From NCBI RefSeq assembly GCF_001499995.1, contig NZ_LQIU01000004.1, positions 1 through 64,000 of the forward strand: 64,000 bases of DNA, read 5' to 3'. The position numbers and the translations under genes are program-made. Below are positions 59,780-64,000 of the stretch, piece after piece. Under the pieces are notes generated by a model, which did no database searches, was not told the DNA's origin, and saw only the letters and a list, made by a program, of their open reading frames with translations. This DNA comes from Mycobacterium sp. IS-1496. GTDB lineage: Bacteria > Actinomycetota > Actinomycetes > Mycobacteriales > Mycobacteriaceae. Position 1 is the first letter of the stretch; every line of letters begins with the position of its first letter.

Positions 59780-60373
59780 TCAGCGGCGCACGGCGGCACC
59801 GACCCAGCGGCGCAGGAACCCGCGCAGCGCGTCGCCGGTGCGCGGCGGGCGGCCCGGGTCGACGACGAAGGACTGGATGATGCGCAGCAGGTACTCGGCG
59901 AGTTCGTCGAGGTCGTGATCGCTGAACCCGAGACCCGTCCAGTCGACGTCGAAGCGCCGCACCATCGCCTTGGCGAACTGCAACGCGACATCGGAGGTGA
60001 CCGATTCCGAATGCGCGTCGGCGCGGCCGGGGGTGACCAGCAGGCCGATGTGCTTGTCCTCGGGCAGCCACTCCAACGCCGTGGCGATGGCCTCGGTCAC
60101 CGCGTCGGCGGGTTCGGTGATGCCGCGCACGTGTTCGGCCAGCCGGTCTAGGAAGCCGGCCGCGGCATGGACCGCCGCCTCCACGAGCAACGCCTCGGTG
60201 CTGGGGAAGTACCGGTAGACCGTCTGGCGGGTGACGCCGAGGGTGCGGGCCACGTCGGCGATGCTCAGATCGGCTCCGCGTTCGTCGATCGCCCGGCCGG
60301 CGGCGGCCAGAATCCGTTCGACGGCTTCCTCGTCGCTGGCCGGCGCCGAACCCGACCAGCCGTGGGTGCGCAT
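59780..60373 (-). CDS. TetR-family regulator next to cyp126
   Basis: A 197-residue TetR protein with helix-turn-helix LSIADVARTLGVTRQTVYRYFPS (about 36-58) and a helical ligand domain. It lies 25 bases downstream of cyp126 on the same strand and may be co-transcribed. No operator with clear symmetry lies directly in front of it; an inverted repeat occurs upstream of cyp126. Confidence 0.85.
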   Translation of the reverse strand: MRTHGWSGSAPASDEEAVERILAAAGRAIDERGADLSIADVARTLGVTRQTVYRYFPSTEALLVEAAVHAAAGFLDRLAEHVRGITEPADAVTEAIATALEWLPEDKHIGLLVTPGRADAHSESVTSDVALQFAKAMVRRFDVDWTGLGFSDHDLDELAEYLLRIIQSFVVDPGRPPRTGDALRGFLRRWVGAAVRR

Positions 60374-60398
60374 GCGCAGATGCTACTTGGGGCCCTTC

Positions 60399-61643
60399 TC
60401 AGCCCCGGTAGCTGACTGGCATCTCCTTGACCCCGTTGATCCAGCCGGACCGCAGCCGTTGCGGTTCACCCAGTTTCGCGATGTCCGGAATCTGGTCGGC
60501 CAGCTCGTTGAAGATCAGCTTGATCTCCAAGCGGGCCAGGTTGGCGCCGATGCAGTAGTGCGCCCCGTTCCCGCCGAACCCGAGATGCGGGTTGGGGTCG
60601 CGCCGGATGTCGAAGTCGAAGGGTGACTCGAAGACGTCTTCGTCGTAGTTCGCCGAGCTGTAGAACAAGCCGACGCGCTGACCCTCGCGGATGGTCACCC
60701 CGCCGAGCTCGACGTCGGCCAGCGCGGTGCGCTGGAAGCAGTGCACCGGGGTGGCCCAGCGGACGATCTCGTCGACCGCGGTCTCGGGCCGTTCCCGTTT
60801 GTAGAGCTCCCACTGGTCGGGGTGGTCGAAGAACGCGTTCATCCCGTGGGTCATCGCGTTGCGCGTGGTCTCGTTGCCCGCCACCGCGAGCAGGATGACG
60901 AAGAACGCGAATTCGATGTCGCCGAGGGACTCCCCGGCCGCACCGTTCACGTCGGCTTGCACCAACCGGGTGACGATGTCGTCGGCCGGGCAGCGCCTGC
61001 GCTCCTCGGCCATGTTGTAGGCGTAGCCCATCAGCTCGGCGTTGGCGACCGTCGGATCGGAGTCGAAGTCCGGGTCGTCGGTGTTCATGATGCAGTTGGT
61101 CCAGTGGAAGAGCTTCTCCCGGTCCGCTTCGGGAACGCCGATCAGGTCGGCGATCGCCTGCAGCGGCAGGCTCATCGCGATGTCGGTGACGAAGTCGCCG
61201 CTGCCCTTCTCCCGTGCGGCGGCGACGATCTCGCGTGCGGAGACCGCCAGCTTCTGCTCGAGCGCGGCGACCGACCGCGGGGTGAACAGTCGGGACACGA
61301 TCTTGCGCAGCCGGGTGTGTTCTGGCGCGTCGTGATTGATCAGCAACGCCTTGGTGAGGTCGAGCTGCTCGGCGGTGACGCCTTCGGGCAGGCGCATCAC
61401 GGCGCCCTTGGCGTTGGTCGACCACAGATCGCCGTTGCGCGAGATCGCCTTGATGTCCTCGTGACGGCTGATCACCCAGTAGCCGCCGTCGTCGAAGATC
61501 GACTCCTGCTGCTCGTTCCACCAGACCGGTGCGGTCTTGCGCAGCTGCGCGAACTCGGTGACCGGGATGCCCTTGAGCAGGACGTCGGGATCGGTGAAGT
61601 CGAATCCGGGGCCGAAGGGGCATCGGCTTTCCATGGTCGTCAT
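60399..61643 (-). CDS. cyp126: Cytochrome P450 CYP126
   Basis: A 414-residue P450 with I-helix AVAGNETTRNAMTHG (about 255-269), ExxR in VDEIVRWATPV, heme loop FGGNGAHYCIGANLARLE (Cys about 364). The N-terminus MESRCPFGPGFDFTDPDVL matches CYP126 as I recall it. In M. tuberculosis the gene lies near purB (Rv0778), a few genes away; here it is next to purD. Substrate unknown. ATG at 61643 is preceded by GAGAGGCGG. Confidence 0.83.
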   Translation of the reverse strand: MTTMESRCPFGPGFDFTDPDVLLKGIPVTEFAQLRKTAPVWWNEQQESIFDDGGYWVISRHEDIKAISRNGDLWSTNAKGAVMRLPEGVTAEQLDLTKALLINHDAPEHTRLRKIVSRLFTPRSVAALEQKLAVSAREIVAAAREKGSGDFVTDIAMSLPLQAIADLIGVPEADREKLFHWTNCIMNTDDPDFDSDPTVANAELMGYAYNMAEERRRCPADDIVTRLVQADVNGAAGESLGDIEFAFFVILLAVAGNETTRNAMTHGMNAFFDHPDQWELYKRERPETAVDEIVRWATPVHCFQRTALADVELGGVTIREGQRVGLFYSSANYDEDVFESPFDFDIRRDPNPHLGFGGNGAHYCIGANLARLEIKLIFNELADQIPDIAKLGEPQRLRSGWINGVKEMPVSYRG

Positions 61644-61687
61644 GACGGCCGCCTCTCAGTGTGACGCTGAACACGCTCATCCTCGAC

Positions 61688-61712
61688 CATACACTTTGTC
61701 GTGGACTGTATG
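61688..61712. promoter_or_regulatory. Inverted repeat between cyp126 and purD
   Basis: CATACA and TGTATG, perfect complements, 13 bases apart, in the 95-bp gap between the divergent cyp126 and purD genes. It is a possible operator for the adjacent TetR protein. Six-base arms are short, so chance is not excluded. Confidence 0.35.
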
Positions 61713-61738
61713 CCCGGGCCGGGGTTTAGGGTGCACAT

Positions 61739-63007
61739 GTGCGCGTCCTGGTAATCGGATCCGGTGCCCGTGAACATGCCCTGCTTCTGGCGTTGCGCCG
61801 CGACCCGGAGGTCGAGGCGCTGGCGGTGGCGCCGGGCAACCCGGGCACGGCCGCGCTCGCCGAGCAGCACGACGTCGACATCACCTCCGGCGAGGCCGTC
61901 GCCGACCTTGCCCGCCGGGTCGGCGCCGACCTGGTGGTCATCGGCCCCGAGGTGCCCCTGGTGCTGGGTGTCGCCGACGCCGTGCGCGCCGCCGGGATCG
62001 CGTGCTTCGGCCCCAGCCGCGACGCCGCCCGCATCGAGGGTTCGAAGGCGTTCGCCAAGGACGTGATGAACGCCGCCGGGGTGCGCACCGCCGCCAGCGA
62101 GATCGTCGACAACCCCGGGCACCTCGACGCCGCGCTCGACCGCTTCGGCCCACCCGCCGGCGAGGCCGCGTGGGTGGTCAAGGACGACGGGCTGGCCGCG
62201 GGCAAGGGTGTGGTGGTGACCGCCGACCGCGAGGCGGCCCGCGCCCACGCCGCGGGCCTGCTCGACTCCGGCCATCCGGTTCTGCTCGAGTCCTTCCTCG
62301 ACGGTCCGGAGGTGTCGCTGTTCTGCGTCGTCGATGGCGAGACCGTGGTGCCGCTGCTGGCCGCCCAGGACTTCAAACGCGTCGGTGACGGCGACACCGG
62401 GCCCAACACCGGCGGCATGGGCGCCTACGCCCCGCTGCCGTGGTTGCCCGCCGAGGCCTACACCCGGATCGTCGACGACATCGTCAAACCCGTTGCCGCC
62501 GAACTGGTTCACCGCGGTAGCCCGTTCTCCGGCCTGCTGTACGCCGGCCTGGCGATCACGTCGCGCGGACCGGCCGTCGTCGAGTTCAACTGCCGCTTCG
62601 GCGACCCGGAGACGCAGTCGGTGCTGGCGCTGCTCGAATCGCCGCTGGGCCAGCTCCTGCACGCCGCCGCGACGGGGCGGCTCGCGGAGTTCCCGGACCT
62701 GCAATGGCGCGACGGCGCCGCTGTGACCGTGGTGGTCGCCGCCGAGAACTATCCCGGACGGCCCCGTGTCGGCGACGTGATCACCGGCGCCGACGCCGAG
62801 GGCGTCCTGCACGCCGGCACCGCCCGCCGCGACGACGGCGCCATCGTGTCGTCGGGCGGCCGGGTGCTCTCGGTGGTGGGCACCGGCGCCGACCTCGACG
62901 CCGCCAGGGCCGCCGCGTATGCGACCCTGTCCTCGATCCGCCTGCCCGGCAGCCACTTCCGCAGCGACATCGGGCAGGCGGCGGCCGAAGGCAAGATCAC
63001 CGTCTAA
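61739..63007 (+). CDS. purD: Phosphoribosylamine-glycine ligase PurD
   Basis: A 422-residue ATP-grasp enzyme of purine synthesis that joins glycine to phosphoribosylamine. Motifs: [16 protein letters not shown] at the N-terminus, [19 protein letters not shown] (about 62-80), [10 protein letters not shown], and [12 protein letters not shown] (about 222). GTG start gives the standard N-terminus with no leader. Its 3' end overlaps the convergent esterase gene by four bases. Confidence 0.95.
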   Translation: MRVLVIGSGAREHALLLALRRDPEVEALAVAPGNPGTAALAEQHDVDITSGEAVADLARRVGADLVVIGPEVPLVLGVADAVRAAGIACFGPSRDAARIEGSKAFAKDVMNAAGVRTAASEIVDNPGHLDAALDRFGPPAGEAAWVVKDDGLAAGKGVVVTADREAARAHAAGLLDSGHPVLLESFLDGPEVSLFCVVDGETVVPLLAAQDFKRVGDGDTGPNTGGMGAYAPLPWLPAEAYTRIVDDIVKPVAAELVHRGSPFSGLLYAGLAITSRGPAVVEFNCRFGDPETQSVLALLESPLGQLLHAAATGRLAEFPDLQWRDGAAVTVVVAAENYPGRPRVGDVITGADAEGVLHAGTARRDDGAIVSSGGRVLSVVGTGADLDAARAAAYATLSSIRLPGSHFRSDIGQAAAEGKITV

Positions 63008-63828
63008 GCGCTGACGAGCGGTGCCAACCAGGTGATCTCCGCGGGCAGCTGCGCACTCCAGAACCCCGCGTCGTGCCCACCAGGGGAGAACCCGCCGGCC
63101 GGTGGATCAGGCAGCTGCGCGATGAACTGCTGGGTCGCCGAATAGAACGGATCCGATGTGCCGCAGTCGATCCGGATCGGGATCGACGCCAATTCCGGAC
63201 GCCCCCACACACTGTTGGCGGCGTAGTCGTCGGCGCCGTCGAAGGCACCGGGAGCACTCGCACCCGCCGACGTCCACAGCGCCGGGCTGACCGCGCAGAT
63301 CGCCGCGGTGCGCTCGGGTCCCAGTCGCGCGCCCAGCAGCAGGGCTCCGTACCCGCCCATCGACCAGCCGAGAAACCCGACCCGCGAGGTGTCGAGGCCC
63401 TCGCCGTCGAGCATGGGGATCAGCTCGTCGAGCACCATGGCCCCGGAATCCTCCCCCGAAGCCCGTTTGTGCCAATAACTTCCGCCACCGTCGACGGCCA
63501 CGACCGCGAACGGCGGGAGTCCGGCGGCGACCGCTTCCGCCAGACCCCGCTCGACCCCGCCGGCCATTACCTGGGCCGCATCGGCGCCCTTGCCGTGCAG
63601 AGCGATCACCGGATGCAGCGCCGTCGTCTGCCCGGGTGGCCGGGCGATCGCCCAGTTGGTCTCGACGCCACCGCGGGCGGCCGAGAGGAACGATCCGGCG
63701 CGGTAGGTGGGAGCCGCCGCGGCCGGGGTGGCCGCGGCCAGCGTGTGCACACCGGCCGCGCCCACGGCGGCACCCACGGCGAGGCGCAGTGCGGCGCGAC
63801 GACTCAGGTACGCGGACATGGCGGCCAT
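63004..63828 (-). CDS. Tat-exported esterase (Rv0774c-like, esterase D / mycolyltransferase fold)
   Basis: A 274-residue alpha/beta hydrolase. The N-terminal [19 protein letters not shown] followed by AAATPAAAA is a twin-arginine signal peptide. The nucleophile elbow is [14 protein letters not shown] (Ser about 155), the acid is in CGTSDPF (Asp about 225) and the base in GGHDAGFW (His about 255). ATG at 63828 or 63819 both fit; the longer open frame upstream is not coding. The M. tuberculosis homologue is a secreted lipolytic esterase. Confidence 0.85.
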   Translation of the reverse strand: MAAMSAYLSRRAALRLAVGAAVGAAGVHTLAAATPAAAAPTYRAGSFLSAARGGVETNWAIARPPGQTTALHPVIALHGKGADAAQVMAGGVERGLAEAVAAGLPPFAVVAVDGGGSYWHKRASGEDSGAMVLDELIPMLDGEGLDTSRVGFLGWSMGGYGALLLGARLGPERTAAICAVSPALWTSAGASAPGAFDGADDYAANSVWGRPELASIPIRIDCGTSDPFYSATQQFIAQLPDPPAGGFSPGGHDAGFWSAQLPAEITWLAPLVSA

Positions 63829-63937
63829 CTTGCCACCGGCCCAGCGCTGTCCCTCCCGCGGTCGCCCTGCCTGAAGAAAGCCTGGGGTTTGCGCGAAACG
63901 ACGATGCCCAACCCGGGTGGCTGGCAGCATGCTAATC

Positions 63938-64000
63938 GTGACGGCAGCAGTCACTCCCAAGGGGGAACGCAGGCGGTACGCGCTGGTCAGCGCGGCCGCT
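63938..64000 (+). CDS. TetR-family regulator, N-terminus only (Rv0775-like)
   Basis: A GTG at 63938 opens a frame that runs to the window edge: 21 codons beginning MTAAVTPKGERRRYALV. The GERRRYALVSAAA pattern is the usual start of a TetR helix-turn-helix domain, and Rv0775 occupies this place in M. tuberculosis. It is divergent from the esterase gene. Confidence 0.6.
   Translation, partial: MTAAVTPKGERRRYALVSAAA

Overview
This window is chromosomal DNA of a mycobacterium, most likely a fast-growing environmental Mycolicibacterium. It is high in GC, codes densely on both strands, uses GTG starts often, and carries mycobacterial hallmark loci: a complete mce4 sterol-import operon with KstR operators, cholesterol side-chain genes, phoP-phoR, cyp51-cyp123 and a tRNA-Thr. 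Gene order is syntenic, from memory, with two separate M. tuberculosis blocks: Rv3485c-Rv3506 plus Rv3515c-Rv3516, and Rv0757-Rv0775. No database search was run; family names come from motifs, length and synteny.

Layout. 1-1.2 kb: a DUF559-type gene running off the left edge, then three copies of a 58-bp palindromic repeat. 1.2-10.1 kb: cholesterol catabolism (echA19/fadD19 divergent pair, a nitronate-monooxygenase-like gene, fadE26-fadE27-fadD17, fdxD, hsd4A) with KstR boxes in the divergent promoters. 10.1-20.7 kb: yrbE4AB-mce4ABCDEF-mam4AB, ten tightly packed genes behind a promoter whose spacer contains a KstR box. 20.7-24.6 kb: otsA, a 54-residue protein, a crotonase, a KstR-boxed SDR and a membrane protein. 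24.6-29.0 kb: a molybdenum-hydroxylase operon (L-G-M-S order). 29.3-34.3 kb: MFS transporter, DUF1232 protein, GH13 enzyme with an LLM flavin oxidoreductase, a lipoprotein and a very small zinc-ribbon gene.

34.3-43.8 kb: a 9.4-kb phage-satellite-like island in the 3' end of tRNA-Thr, with 24-bp direct repeats at its ends and 11-bp-spaced integrase arm-site candidates at both. It has integrase, XRE repressor, excisionase, DUF2742, a P-loop replication protein, a scaffold and a major capsid protein, but no recognisable terminase, portal, tail or lysis genes. It also carries a two-gene cargo cassette, a structured non-coding region and an iteron-like array inside the replication gene.

43.8-64 kb: an internally repetitive protein, phoP-phoR, HIT protein, an SDR apparently starting at ATT, then the Rv0760c-adhB-Rv0762c-ferredoxin-cyp51-SDR-cyp123-tetR block read leftwards, the divergent aldA-SDR-Rv0770-Rv0771 block, a conserved unknown, a second TetR with cyp126, purD, a Tat-exported esterase and the start of another TetR.

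The most striking finding is a short repeat family at two operonic gene junctions (phoP/phoR, and SDR/Rv0770-like). At each, the repeat forms mini-ORFs beginning MSACAK whose start and stop codons overlap those of the neighbouring genes, giving an unbroken stop-start chain from one real gene to the next. This is the same logic as tuberculosis MIRUs but with a different sequence.
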